NCBI GenBank assembly: GCA_947568835.1
Contig: CANOQG010000007.1
Location: 2,108,001 to 2,172,000, forward strand
Direction of reading: 5' to 3'
DNA length: 64,000 bases
From: Protonemura montana
Taxonomy: Eukaryota > Arthropoda > Insecta > Plecoptera > Nemouridae
Shown in pieces: positions 24,136 through 36,835 of the stretch. The notes under the pieces were generated by a model that was given only the letters and a program-made list of their open reading frames with translations, was not told the DNA's origin and made no database searches. Each line of letters begins with the position of its first letter. Within the stretch, counting starts at the first letter, position 1. Both the position numbers and the translations under genes were made by a program.

Positions 24136-26320
24136 TGCCCCATGTCCTGCTCCATGTCCTCCCCCTGTCCTGCCCTATGTCTTATGTCCTGCCCCATGTC
24201 CTGCCTCATGGCCTGCCCCATGTCCTGCCCTATGTCCTGTCCCATGTCCTGCCCCATTTCCTGCCCCATATCCTGCTCCATGTCCTGCCCCATGTCCTGC
24301 CCCATGTCCCGCTCCATGTCCTCCCCCTGTCCTGCCTCATGTCCCATGTCCTGCCCCATGTCCCGCCCCATGTCCTGCCCCATGTCCTGTCCCATGTCCT
24401 GTCCCATGTCCTGCCCCATGTTTTGCCCCATGTCCTGTCCAATGTCCTGCCTCATGTCCTGCCCCATGTCCTGCCCCATGTCCTGCCCCATGTCCTGCCC
24501 CATGTCCTGTCCCATGTCCTGCCCCATGTCATGCCCCATGTCCTGCCCCATGTCCTGCCCCATGTCCCATGTCCTGCCCCATGTCCTGCCCTTTGTCCTG
24601 TCCCATTTCCTGCCCCATGTCCTGCCCCATGTCCTGCCCCATGTCCTGCCCCATGTCCTGCCCCATGTCCTTCCCTATGTCCTGTCCCATGTCCTGCCCC
24701 ATGTCCTGCCCATGTCCTGCTCCATGTCCTCCCCCTGTCCTGCCCCATGTCCCATGTCCTGCCCCATGTCCTGCCCCATGTCCTGCCCCATGTCCTGCCC
24801 TATGTCTTGTCCCATGTCCTGCCCCATGTCCTGCCCCATGTCCTGCCCTATGTCCTGCCCCATGTCTTGCCCCATGTCCCATGTCCTGCCCCATGTCCTG
24901 CCCCATGTCCTGCCCCATGTCCTGCCCTTTGTCCTGCCCCATGTCCTGCCCCTTGTCCTTCCCCATGTCCTGCTCCATGTCCTGCCCCATGTCCCATGTC
25001 CTGCCCCATTTCCTGCCCCATGTCCTGCCCCATGTCCTGCCCCATGTCCTGCCATATGTCCTGTCCCATGTCCTGCCCCATGTCCTGCCCCATGTCCTGC
25101 CCCTAGTCCTGCCCTATGTCCTGTCCCATGTCCTGCCCCATTTCCTGCTCCATGTCCTGCCCCATGTCCTGCCCCATGTCCCATGTCATGCCCCAGGTCC
25201 TGCCCCATGTCCTGCCCCATGTCCTGCCCCATGTCCTGCCCCATGTCCTGCCCTATGTCCTGTCCCATGTCCTGCCCCTTGTCCTGCCCCATGTCCTGCT
25301 ACATGTCCTGCCCCATGTCCCATGTCCTGCCCCATTTCCTAACCCATGTCCTGCCCCATGTCCTGCCCCATGTCCTGCCACATGTCCTGCCCCATGTCCT
25401 GCCCCATGTCCTGTCCCATGTCCTGCCCCATGTCCTGCCCCATGTCCTGCCCCTAGTCCTGCCCTATGTCCTGTCCCATGTCCTGCCCCATGTCCTGCCC
25501 CATGTCCTGTCCCATGTCCTGCCTCATGTCCTGCCCCATGTCCTGCCCTATGTCCTGCCCCATGTCCTGCCCCATGTCCTGTCCCATGTCCTGCCCCATG
25601 TCCTGCCCCATGTCCTGCCCCATGTCCTGCCCTATGTCCTGTCCCATGTCCTGCCCCATGTCCTGCCCCATGTCCTGCCCTATGTCCTGCCCCATGTCTT
25701 GCCCCATGTCCCATGTCCTGCCCCATGTCCTGCCCCATGTCCTGCCCCATGTCCTGCCCTATGTCCTGCCCCATGTCCTGCCCCATTTTCTGCTCCATGT
25801 CCCGCCCCATGTCCTGCCCCATGTCCCATGTCATGCCCCATGTCCTGCCCCATGTCCTGCCCCATGTCCTGTCCCATGTCCTGCTCCATGTCCTGCCCCA
25901 TGTCTTACCTCATGTCCCATGTCCTGCCTCATGTCCTGCCCCATGTCCTGCCCCATATCCTGCCCCATGTCCTGCCCCATGTCCTGCCCCATGTCCTGTC
26001 CCATGTCCTGCCCAATGTCCTGCCCCATGTCCTGCTCCATGTCCTGCCCCATGTCCTGCCCCATGTCCTGCCCTATGTCCTGCCCCATGTCCTGCCCCAT
26101 GTCCTGCCCCATGTCCTGCCCTATGTCCTGCCCCATGTCCTGCCCCATGTCCTGCCCTATGTCCTGTCCCATGTCCTGTCCCATGTCATGTCCCATGTCC
26201 TGCTCCATGTTCTGCCCCATGTCCTGCCCCATGTCCTGTCCCATGTCCTGCCCCATGTCCTGCCCCATGTCCTGCCCCATGTCCTGCCCCATGTCCTGCC
26301 CCATGTCCTGCCCCATGTCC
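24136..26320. repeat. Last left-domain HOR, cut at the subfamily boundary
   Basis: From the landmark ending at 24135 the order follows the left domain: 11-bp monomer at 24701, TAG at 25104 and 25454, and a match to about 18,8xx-20,08x at +6,237. Similarity to left-domain copies ends near 26,320, where a GCCCAAGTCC unit and a TGACCC unit (26,393) begin the right-domain order. The expected ATGTAATG landmark does not follow. Confidence 0.75.
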
Positions 26321-26659
26321 TGTCCCATGTCCTGCCCCATGTCCTGCCCCATGTCCTGCCCCAAGTCCTGCCTCATGTCCTGCCCCATGTCCTGACCCAT
26401 GTCCTGCCCCATGTCCTGCCCCATGTCCTGCCGTATGTCCTGCCCCATGTCCTGCCCCATTTCCTGCCCTATGTCCTGTCCCATGTCCTGTCCCATGTCA
26501 TGTCCCATGTCCTGCTCCATGTCCTGCCCCATGTCCTGCCCCATGTCCCATGTCCTGCCTCATGTCCTGCCCCATGTCCTGCCCCATGTCCTGCCCCATG
26601 TCCTGCCCCATGTCCTGCCCCATGTCCTGCCCCATGTCCTGTCCCATGTCCTGCCCCAT

Positions 26660-29649
26660 GTTTTGCCCCATGTCCTGCCCCATGTCCTGCCCTATGTCCT
26701 GTCCCATGTCCTGCCCCATGTCCTGCCCCATGTCCTGTCCCATGTCCTGCCTCATGTCCAACCCCATGTCCTGCCCTATGTCCTGCCTCATGTCCTGCCC
26801 CATGTCCTGCCCCATGTCCTGCCCCATGTCCTGCCCCATGTCCTGTCCCATGTCATGTCCCATGTCCTGCTCCATGTCCTGCCCCATGTCCTGCCCCATG
26901 TCCTGCCCTATGTCCTGCCCCATGTCCTGCCCCATGTCCTGCCCCATGTCCTGCCCTTTGTCCTGTCCCATTTCCTGCCCCATGTCCTGCCCCATGTCCT
27001 GCCCTATGTCCTGCCCCATGTCCTGCCCCATGTCTTGCCCCATGTCCCATGTCCTGCCCCATGTCCTGCCCCATGTCCTGCCCCATGTCCTTCCCTATGT
27101 CCTGTCCCATGTCCTGCCCCATGTCCTGCCCCATGTCCTGCTCCATGTCCTCCCCCTGTCCTGCCCCATGTCCCATGTCCTGCCCCATGTCCTGCCCCAT
27201 GTCCTGCCCCATGTCCTGCCCTATGTCTTGTCCCATGTCCTGCCCCATGTCCTGCCCCATGTCCTGCCCTATGTCCTGCCCCATGTCTTGCCCCATGTCC
27301 CATGTCCTGCCCCATGTCCTGCCCCATGTCCTGCCCCATGTCCTGCCCTATGTCCTGCCCCATGTCCTGCCCCTTGTCCTGCCCCATGTCCTGCTCCATG
27401 TCCTGCCCCATGTCCCATGTCCTGCCCCATTTCCTGCCCCATGTCCTGCCCCATGTCCTGCCCCATGTCCTGCCACATGTCCTGCCCCATGTCCTGCCCC
27501 ATGTCCTGTCCCATGTCCTGCCCCATGTCCTGCCCCATGTCCTGCCCCTAGTCCTGCCCTATGTCCTGTCCCATGTCCTGCCCCATGTCCTGCCCCATGT
27601 CCTGTCCCATGTCCTGCCTCATGTCCTGCCCCATGTCCTGCCCTATGTCCTGCCCCATGTCCTGCCCCATGTCCTGCCCCATGTCCTGCCCTATGTCCTG
27701 CCCCATGTCCTGCCCTATGTCCTGTCCCATGTCCTGCTCCATGTCCTGCCCCATGTCCTGCCCCATGTCCCATGTCCTGCCCCATGTCCTGCCCCATGTC
27801 CCATGTCCTGCCCCATGTCCTGCCCCTTGTCCTGTCCCATTTCCTGCCCCATGTCCTACCCCATGTCCTGCCCCATGTCCTGCCCCATGTCCTGCCCCAT
27901 GTCCTGCCTCATGTCCTGCCCCATGTCTTGCCCCATGTCCCATGTCCTGCCCCATGTCCTGCCCCATGTCCTGCTCCATGTCCTCCCCCTGTCCTGCCCT
28001 ATGTCTTATGTCCTGCCCCATGTCCTGCCTCATGGCCTGTCCCATGTCCTGCCCTATGTCCTGTCCCATGTCCTGCCCCATTTCCTGCCCCATATCCTGC
28101 TCCATGTCCTGCCCCATGTCCTGCCCCATGTCCCGCTCCATGTCCTCCCCCTGTCCTGCCTCATGTCCCATGTCCTGCCCCATGTCCTGCCCCATGTCCT
28201 GCCCCATGTCCTGTCCCATGTCCTGTCCCATGTCCTGCCCCATGTTTTGCCCCATGTCCTGTCCAATGTCCTGCCTCATGTCCTGCCCCATGTCCTGCCC
28301 CATGTCCTGCCCCATGTCCTGCCCCATGTCCTGTCCCATGTCCTGCCCCATGTCATGCCCCATGTCCTGCCCCATGTCCTGCCCCATGTCCCATGTCCTG
28401 CCCCATGTCCTGCCCTTTGTCCTGTCCCATTTCCTGCCCCATGTCCTGCCCCATGTCCTGCCCCATGTCCTGCCCCATGTCCTGCCCCATGTCTTGCCCC
28501 ATGTCCCATGTCCTGCCCCATGTCCTGCCCCATGTCCTGCCCCATGTCCTTCCCTATGTCCTGTCCCATGTCCTGCCCCATGTCCTGCCCCATGTCCTGC
28601 TCCATGTCCTCCCCCTGTCCTGCCCCATGTCCCATGTCCTGCCCCATGTCCTGCCCCATGTCCTGCCCCATGTCCTGCCCTATGTCTTGTCCCATGTCCT
28701 GCCCCATGTCCTGCCCCATGTCCTGCCCTATGTCCTGCCCCATGTCTTGCCCCATGTCCCATGTCCTGCCCCATGTCCTGCCCCATGTCCTGCCCCATGT
28801 CCTGCCCTATGTCCTGCCCCATGTCCTGCCCCTTGTCCTTCTCCATGTCCTGCTCCATGTCCTGCCCCATGTCCCATGTCCTGCCCCATTTCCTGCCCCA
28901 TGTCCTGCCCCATGTCCTGCCCCATGTCCTGCCCCATGTCCTGTCCCATGTCCTGCCCCATGTCCTGCCCCATGTCCTGCCCCTAGTCCTGCCCTATGTC
29001 CTGTCCCATGTCCTGCCCCATGTCCTGCCCCATGTCCTGTCCCATGTCCTGCCTCATGTCCTGCCCCATGTCCTGCCCTATGTCCTGCCCCATGTCCTGC
29101 CCCATGTCCTGCCCCATGTCCTGCCCTATGTCCTGCCCCATGTCCTGCCCTATGTCCTGTCCCATGTCCTGCTCCATGTCCTGCCCCATGTCCTGCCCCA
29201 TGTCCCATGTCCTGCCCCATGTCCTGCCCCATGTCATGCCCCATGTCCTGCCCCATGTCCTGCCCCATGTCCCATGTCCTGCCTCATGTCCTGCCCCTTG
29301 TCCTGTCCTATTTCCTGCCCCATGTCCTGCCCCATGTCCTGCCCCGTGTCCTGCCCCATGTCCTGCCCCATGTTCTGCCCCATGTCCTGCCCCATGTCTT
29401 GCCCCATGTCCCATGTCCTGCCCCATGTCCTGCCTCATGTCCTGCCCCATGTCCTTCCCTATGTCCTGTCCCATGTCCTGCCCCATGTCCTGCCCCATGT
29501 TCTGCCCCATGTCCTGCCCCATGTCTTGCCCCATGTCCCATGTCCTGCCCCATGTCCTGCCCCATGTCCTGCCCCATGTCCTTCCCTATGTCCTGCCCCA
29601 TGTCCTGCCCCATGTCCTGCCCCATGTCCTGTCCCATGTCCTGCCCCAT
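26660..29649. repeat. Right-domain HOR unit R1, 2,990 bp
   Basis: The right domain is tiled on the G of ATGTTTTGCCCC when TGCCCCATG follows, a context I did not see left of 26.3 kb. R1 has TAG units at 27549 and 28984. It lacks the ATGTAATG landmark through a 60-bp (5-monomer) loss near 27,970 relative to R2. The region of about 26,300-27,960 also matches about 36,480-38,140 at +10,176. A private GTCCAACCCC variant lies near 26,760. Confidence 0.85.
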
Positions 29650-32600
29650 GTTTTGCCCCATGTCCTGCCCCATGTCCTGCCCTATGTCCTGTCCCATGTC
29701 CTGCCCCATGTCCTGCCCCATGTCCTGTCCCATGTCCTGCCTCATGTCCTACCCCATGTCCTGCCCTATGTCCTGCCCCATGTCCTGCCCCATGTCCTGC
29801 CCCATGTCCTGCCCCATGTCCTGCCCCATGTCCTGTCCCATGTCATGTCCCATGTCCTGCTCCATGTCCTGCCCCATGTCCTGCCCCATGTCCTGCCCTA
29901 TGTCCTGCCCCATGTCCTGCCCCATGTCCTGCCCCATGTCCTGCCCTTTGTCCTGTCCCATTTCCTGCCCCATGTCCTGCCCCATGTCCTGCCCTATGTC
30001 CTGCCCCATGTCCTGCCCCATGTCTTGCCCCATGTCCCATGTCCTGCCCCATGTCCTGCCCCATGTCCTGCCCCATGTCCTTCCCTATGTCCTGTCCCAT
30101 GTCCTGCCCCATGACCTGCCCCATGTCCTGCTTTATGTCCTCCCCCTGTCCTGCCCCATGTCCCATGTCCTGCCCCATGTCCTGCCCCATGTCCTGCCCC
30201 ATGTCCTGCCCTATGTCTTGTCCCATGTCCTGCCCCATGTCCTGCCCCATGTCCTGCCCTATGTCCTGCCCCATGTCTTGCCCCATGTCCCATGTCCTGC
30301 CCCATGTCCTGCCCCATGTCCTGCCCCATGTCCTGCCCTATGTCCTGCCCCATGTCCTGCCCCTTGTCCTGCCCCATGTCCTGCTCCATGTCCTGCCCCA
30401 TGTCCCATGTCCTGCCCCATTTCCTGCCCCATGTCCTGCCCCATGTCCTGCCCCATGTCCTGCCACATGTCCTGCCCCATGTCCTGCCCCATGTCCTGTC
30501 CCATGTCCTGCCCCATGTCCTGCCCCATGTCCTGCCCCTAGTCCTGCCCTATGTCCTGTCCCATGTCCTGCCCCATGTCCTGCCCCATGTCCTGTCCCAT
30601 GTCCTGCCTCATGTCCTGCCCCATGTCCTGCCCTATGTCCTGCCCCATGTCCTGCCCCATGTCCTGCCCCATGTCCTGCCCTATGTCCTGCCCCATGTCC
30701 TGCCCTATGTCCTGTCCCATGTCCTGCTCCATGTCCTGCCCCATGTCCTGCCCCATGTCCCATGTCCTGCCCCATGTCCTGCCCCATGTCCCATGTCCTG
30801 CCCCATGTCCTGCCCCTTGTCCTGTCCCATTTCCTGCCCCATGTCCTACCCCATGTCCTGCCCCATGTCCTGCCCCATGTCCTGCCCCATGTCCTGCCTC
30901 ATGTCCTGCCCCATGTCTTGCCCCATGTCCCATGTCCTGCCCCATGTCCTGCCCCATGTCCTGCCCCATGTCCTGCCCTATGTCCTGTCTTATGTCCTGC
31001 CCCATGTAATGCCCCATGTCCTGCTCCATGTCCTCCCCCTGTCCTGCCCTATGTCTTATGTCCTGCCCCATGTCCTGCCTCATGGCCTGCCCCATGTCCT
31101 GCCCTATGTCCTGTCCCATGTCCTGCCCCATTTCCTGCCCCATATCCTGCTCCATGTCCTGCCCCATGTCCTGCCCCATGTCCCGCTCCATGTCCTCCCC
31201 CTGTCCTGCCTCATGTCCCATGTCCTGCCCCATGTCCTGCCCCATGTCCTGCCCCATGTCCTGTCCCATGTCCTGTCCCATGTCCTGCCCCATGTTTTGC
31301 CCCATGTCCTGTCCAATGTCCTGCCTCATGTCCTGCCCCATGTCCTGCCCCATGTCCTGCCCCATGTCCTGCCCCATGTCCTGTCCCATGTCCTGCCCCA
31401 TGTCATGCCCCATGTCCTGCCCCATGTCCTGCCCCATGTCCCATGTCCTGCCCCATGTCCTGCCCTTTGTCCTGTCCCATTTCCTGCCCCATGTCCTGCC
31501 CCATGTCCTGCCCCATGTCCTGCCCCATGTCCTGCCCCATGTCTTGCCCCATGTCCCATGTCCTGCCCCATGTCCTGCCCCATGTCCTGCCCCATGTCCT
31601 TCCCTATGTCCTGTCCCATGTCCTGCCCCATGTCCTGCCCCATGTCCTGCTCCATGTCCTCCCCCTGTCCTGCCCCATGTCCCATGTCCTGCCCCATGTC
31701 CTGCCCCATGTCCTGCCCCATGTCCTGCCCTATGTCTTGTCCCATGTCCTGCCCCATGTCCTGCCCCATGTCCTGCCCTATGTCCTGCCCCATGTCTTGC
31801 CCCATTTCCCATGTCCTGCCCCATGTCCTGCCCCATGTCCTGCCCCATGTCCTGCCCTATGTCCTGCCCCATGTCCTGCCCCTTGTCCTTCTCCATGTCC
31901 TGCCCCATGTCCTGCCCCATGTCCTGTCCCATGTCCTGTCCCATGTCCTGCCCCATGTTTTGCCCCATGTCCTGTCCAATGTCCTGCCTCATGTCCTGCC
32001 CCATGTCCTGCCCCATGTCCTGCCCCATTTCCTGCCCCATGTCCTGCCCCATGTCCTGCCCCATGTCATGCCCCATGTCCTGTCCCATGTCCTGCCCCAT
32101 GTCCTGCCTCATGTCCTGCCCCTAGTCCTGCCCTATGTCCTGTCCCATGTCCTGCCCCATGTCCTGCCCCATGTCCTGTCCCATGTCCTGCCTCATGTCC
32201 TGCCCCATGTCCTGCCCTATGTCCTGCCCCATGTCCTGCCCCATGTCCTGCCCCATGTCCTGCCCTATGTCCTGCCCCATGTCCTGCCCTATGTCCTGTC
32301 CCATGTCCTGCTCCATGTCCTGCCCCATGTCCTGCCCCATGTCCCATGTCCTGCCTCATGTCCTGCCCCATGTCCTGCCCCATGTCCTGCCCCATGTCCT
32401 GCCCCATGTCCTGCCCCATGTCCTGCCCCATGTCCTGTCCCATGTCCTGCCCCATGTTTTGCCCCATGTCCTGCCCCATGTCCTGCCCTATGTCCTGTCC
32501 CATGTCCTGCCCCATGTCCTGTCCCATGTCCTGCCTCATGTCCTGCCCCATGTCCTGCCCTATGTCCTGCCCCATGTCCTGCCCCATGTCCTGCCCCATG

Positions 32601-32798
32601 TCCTGCCCTATGTCCTGCCCCATGTCCTGCCCTATGTCCTGTCCCATGTCCTGCTCCATGTCCTGCCCCATGTCCTGCCCCATGTCCCATGTCCTGCCTC
32701 ATGTCCTGCCCCATGTCCTGCCCCATGTCCTGCCCCATGTCCTGCCCCATGTCCTGCCCCATGTCCTGCCCCATGTCCTGTCCCATGTCCTGCCCCAT
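29650..32798. repeat. Right-domain HOR unit R2, 3,149 bp
   Basis: TTTT anchor to anchor. It matches R1 at +2,990 before and +3,050 after the 60-bp gap, up to about 31,900. TAG units are at 30539 and 32123 and the ATGTAATG stop is at 31007-31009. Private changes are ATGACC at about 30,114 and CTGCTTTATG near 30,131. Its 3' end carries a 343-bp duplication with an extra TTTT marker at 32456. Confidence 0.85.
30538..32112 (-). other. Longest minus-strand open frame (524 codons), judged non-coding
   Basis: This translates as GQDM, GAGH and WGRT tetrapeptides. It lies inside the larger + strand frame 27561-35420. Minus-strand frames are shorter because variants such as CTCATG, TTATG and CTAG give TGA, TAA or TAG on the reverse strand in some phases. 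Confidence 0.92.
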
Positions 32799-32860
32799 GT
32801 TTTGCCCCATGTCCTGCCCCATGTCCTGCCCTATGTCCTGTCCCATGTCCTGCCCCATGT
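32175..32860. repeat. 343-bp tandem duplication
   Basis: GCCTCATG units at 32190 and 32533, 7-bp units near 32341 and 32684, and ATGTTTTG markers (G at 32456 and 32799) are all 343 bp apart, equal to 28 full monomers plus one 7-bp unit. It straddles the R2/R3 boundary. Each edge is uncertain by about two monomers. Confidence 0.82.
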
Positions 32861-35800
32861 CCTGCCCCATGTCCTGTCCCATGTCCTGCCTCATGTCCTA
32901 CCCCATGTCCTGCCCTATGTCCTGCCTCATGTCCTGCCCCATGTCCTGCCCCATGTCCTGCCCCATGTCCTGCCCCATGTCCTGTCCCATGTCATGTCCC
33001 ATGTCCTGCTCCATGTCCTGCCCCATGTCCTGCCCCATGTCCTGCCCTATGTCCTGCCCCATGTCCTGCCCCATGTCCTGCCCCATGTCCTGCCCTTTGT
33101 CCTGTCCCATTTCCTGCCCCATGTCCTGCCCCATGTCCTGCCCTATGTCCTGCCCCATGTCCTGCCCCATGTCTTGCCCCATGTCCCATGTCCTGCCCCA
33201 TGTCCTGCCCCATGTCCTGCCCCATGTCCTTCCCTATGTCCTGTCCCATGTCCTGCCCCATGTCCTGCCCCATGTCCTGCTCCATGTCCTCCCCTTGTCC
33301 TGCCCCATGTCCCATGTCCTGCCCCATGTCCTGCCCCATGTCCTGCCCCATGTCCTGCCCTATGTCTTGTCCCATGTCCTGCCCCATGTCCTGCCCCATG
33401 TCCTGCCCTATGTCCTGCCCCATGTCTTGCCCCATGTCCCATGTCCTGCCCCATGTCCTGCCCCATGTCCTGCCCCATGTCCTGCCCTATGTCCTGCCCC
33501 ATGTCCTGCCCCTTGTCCTGCCCCATGTCCTGCTCCATGTCCTACCCCATGTCCCATGTCCTGCCCCATTTCCTGCCCCATGTCCTGCCCCATGTCCTGC
33601 CCCATGTCCTGCCACATGTCCTGCCCCATGTCCTGCCCCATGTCCTGTCCCATGTCCTGCCCCATGTCCTGCCCCATGTCCTGCCCCTAGTCCTGCCCTA
33701 TGTCCTGTCCCATGTCCTGCCCCATGTCCTGCCCCATGTCCTGTCCCATGTCCTGCCTCATGTCCTGCCCCATGTCCTGCCCTATGTCCTGCCCCATGTC
33801 CTGCCCCATGTCCTGCCCCATGTCCTGCCCTATGTCCTGCCCCATGTCCTGCCCTATGTCCTGTCCCATGTCCTGCTCCATGTCCTGCCCCATGTCCTGC
33901 CCCATGTCCCATGTCCTGCCCCATGTCCTGCCCCATGTCCCATGTCCTGCCCCAAGTCCTGCCCCTTGTCCTGTCCCATTTCCTGCCCCATGTCCTACCC
34001 CATGTCCTGCCCCATGTCCTGCCCCATGTCCTGCCCCATGTCCTGCCTCATGTCCTGCCCCATGTCTTGCCCCATGTCCCATGTCCTGCCCCATGTCCTG
34101 CCCCATGTCCTGCCCCATGTCCTGCCCTATGTCCTGTCTTATGTCCTGCCCCATGTAATGCCCCATGTCCTGCTCCATGTCCTCCCCCTGTCCTGCCCTA
34201 TGTCTTATGTCCTGCCCCATGTCCTGCCTCATGGCCTGTCCCATGTCCTGCCCTATGTCCTGTCCCATGTCCTGCCCCATTTCCTGCCCCATATCCTGCT
34301 CCATGTCCTGCCCCATGTCCTGCCCCATGTCCCGCTCCATGTCCTCCCCCTGTCCTGCCTCATGTCCCATGTCCTGACCCATGTCCTGCCCCATGTCCTG
34401 CCCCATGTCCTGTCCCATGTCCTGTCCCATGTCCTGCCCCATGTTTTGCCCCATGTCCTGTCCAATGTCCTGCCTCATGTCCTGCCCCATGTCCTGCCCC
34501 ATGTCCTGCCCAATGTCCTGCCCCATGTCCTGTCCCATGTCCTGCCCCATGTCATGCCCCATGTCCTGCCCCATGTCCTGCCCCATGTCCCATGTCCTGC
34601 CCCATGTCCTGCCCTTTGTCCTGTCCCATTTCCTGCCCCATGTCCTGCCCCATGTCCTGCCCCATGTCCTGCCCCATGTCCTGCCCCATGTCTTGCCCCA
34701 TGTCCCATGTCCTGCCCCATGTCCTGCCCCATGTCCTGCCCCATGTCCTTCCCTATGTCCTGTCCCATGTCCTGCCCCATGTCCTGCCCCATGTCCTGCT
34801 CCATGTCCTCCCCCTGTCCTGCCCCATGTCCCATGTCCTGCCCCATGTCCTGCCCCATGTCCTGCCCCATGTCCTGCCCTATGTCTTGTCCCATGTCCTG
34901 CCCCATGTCCTGCCCCATGTCCTGCCCTATGTCCTGCCCCATGTCTTGCCCCATGTCCCATGTCCTGCCCCATGTCCTGCCCCATGTCCTGCCCCATGTC
35001 CTGCCCTATGTCCTGCCCCATGTCCTGCCCCTTGTCCTTCTCCATGTCCTGCTCCATGTCCTGCCCCATGTCCCATGTCCTGCCCCATTTCCTGCCCCAT
35101 GTCCTGCCCCATGTCCTGCCCCATGTCCTGCCCCATGTCCTGTCCCATGTCCTGCCCCATGTCCTGCCCCATGTCCTGCCCCTAGTCCTGCCCTATGTCC
35201 TGCCCCATGTCCTGCCCCATGTACTGCCCCATGTCCTGCCCTATGTCCTGCCCCATGTCCTGCCCCTTGTCCTTCTCCATGTCCTGCTCCATGTCCTGCC
35301 CCATGTCCCATGTCCTGCCCCATTTCCTGCCCCATGTCCTGCCCCATGTCCTGCCCCATGTCCTGCCCCATGTCCTGTCCCATGTCCTGCCCCATGTCCT
35401 GCCCCATGTCCTGCCCCTAGTCCTGCCCTATGTCCTGTCCCATGTCCTGCCCCATGTCCTGCCCCATGTCCTGTCCCATGTCCTGCCTCATGTCCTGCCC
35501 CATGTCCTGCCCTATGTCCTGCCCCATGTCCTGCCCCATGTCCTGCCCCATGTCCTGCCCTATGTCCTGCCCCATGTCCTGCCCTATGTCCTGTCCCATG
35601 TCCTGCTCCATGTCCTGCCCCATGTCCTGCCCCATGTCCCATGTCCTGCCCCATGTCCTGCCCCATGTCCTGTCCCATGTCCTGCCCCATGTCATGCCCC
35701 ATGTCCTGCCCCATGTCCTGCCCCATGTCCCATGTCCTGCCTCATGTCCTGCCCCTTGTCCTGTCCTATTTCCTGCCCCATGTCCTGCCCCATGTCCTGC

Positions 35801-36835
35801 CCCGTGTCCTGCCCCATGTCCTGCCCCATGTTCTGCCCCATGTCCTGCCCCATGTCTTGCCCCATGTCCCATGTCCTGCCCCATGTCCTGCCCCATGTCC
35901 TGCCCCATGTCCTTCCCTATGTCCTGTCCCATGTCCTGCCCCATGTCCTGCCCCATGTCCTGCCCCATGTCCTGCTCCATGTCCTTCCCCTGTCCAGCCC
36001 CATGTCCCATGTCCTGCCCCATGTCCTGCCACATGTCCTGCCCCATGTCCTGCCATATGTCCTGTCCCATGTCCTGCCCCATGTCCTGCCCTATGTCCTG
36101 CCCCATGTCCTGCCCCATGTCCTGCTCCATGTCCTGCCCCATGTCTTGCCCCATGTCCCATGTCCTGCCTCATGTCCTGCCCCATGTCCTGCCCCATGTC
36201 CTGCCCCATGTCCTGCCCCATGTCCTGCCCCATGTCCTGCCCTATGTCCTGCCCCATGTCCTGCCCCATGTCCTGCCCTATGTCCTGTCCCATGTCCTGT
36301 CCCATGTCCTGCTCCATGTCCTGCCCCATGTCCTGCCCCATGTCCTGCCCTATGTCCTGCCCCATGTCCTGCCCCATGTCCTGCTCCATGTCCTGCCCCA
36401 TGTCCTGCCCCATGTCCCATGTCATGCCCCATGTCCTGCCCCATGTCCTGCCCCATGTCCTGCCCCATGTCCTGCCCCATGTCCTGCCCCATGTCCTGTC
36501 CCATGTCCTGCCCCATGTCCTGCCCCATGTCCTGCCCCAAGTCCTGCCTCATGTCCTGCCCCATGTCCTGACCCATGTCCTGCCCCATGTCCTGCCCCAT
36601 GTCCTGCCGTATGTCCTGCCCCATGTCCTGCCCCATTTCCTGCCCTATGTCCTGTCCCATGTCCTGTCCCATGTCATGTCCCATGTCCTGCTCCATGTCC
36701 TGCCCCATGTCCTGCCCCATGTCCCATGTCCTGCCTCATGTCCTGCCCCATGTCCTGCCCCATGTCCTGCCCCATGTCCTGCCCCATGTCCTGCCCCATG
36801 TCCTGCCCCATGTCCTGTCCCATGTCCTGCCCCAT
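32799..36835. repeat. Right-domain HOR unit R3, 4,037 bp
   Basis: TTTT anchor to anchor. TAG units are at 33688, 35183 and 35418, with ATGTAATG ending 34158. A private TGACCC unit (TGA 34375-34377) splits a frame open in sister copies. The 12,427-bp block begins inside it near 34,534. It has the same length as R9 (offset 25,209) and contains the 235-bp duplication at 34,951-35,420. Confidence 0.85.
34951..35420. repeat. 235-bp tandem duplication (first instance)
   Basis: TAG units at 35183 and 35418 and CTTCTCC variants near 35038 and 35273 are 235 bp apart, equal to 19 monomers plus one 7-bp unit. The same doublet occurs with TAG pairs at 45524/45759, 47610/47845 and 60392/60627. Other right-domain units (28984, 39733, 42807, 52160, 55234, 57675) have a single copy, so the doublet marks one lineage. 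GTACTG at 35221 is shared only with 47648. Confidence 0.85.

Larger units (their letters stand above)
18879..25106 (+). other. Open frame of 2,075 codons, judged non-coding
   Basis: Second-longest frame. It starts 12 bp after the TAG at 18867 and ends at the TAG at 25104. It crosses a super-HOR edge, the 252-bp and 168-bp rearrangements and several phase switches without a stop, as expected of a stop-poor monomer rather than a gene. A shorter copy starting at 11455 ends after 400 codons merely because different variants follow. Confidence 0.93.
27561..35420 (+). other. Longest open frame (2,619 codons), judged non-coding
   Basis: This translates as MSCP, HVLP and PCPA tetrapeptides, switching at each 7-bp or 11-bp monomer. 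It is open only because the ATGTAATG unit that closes the equivalent frame in R2 (ending 31009) was lost with 60 bp near 27,970. It ends at the TAG of the 235-bp doublet. There is no globular domain, non-repetitive segment, constant reading phase or third-position bias to suggest selection, and other frames on both strands are open across the same DNA. Confidence 0.93.
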
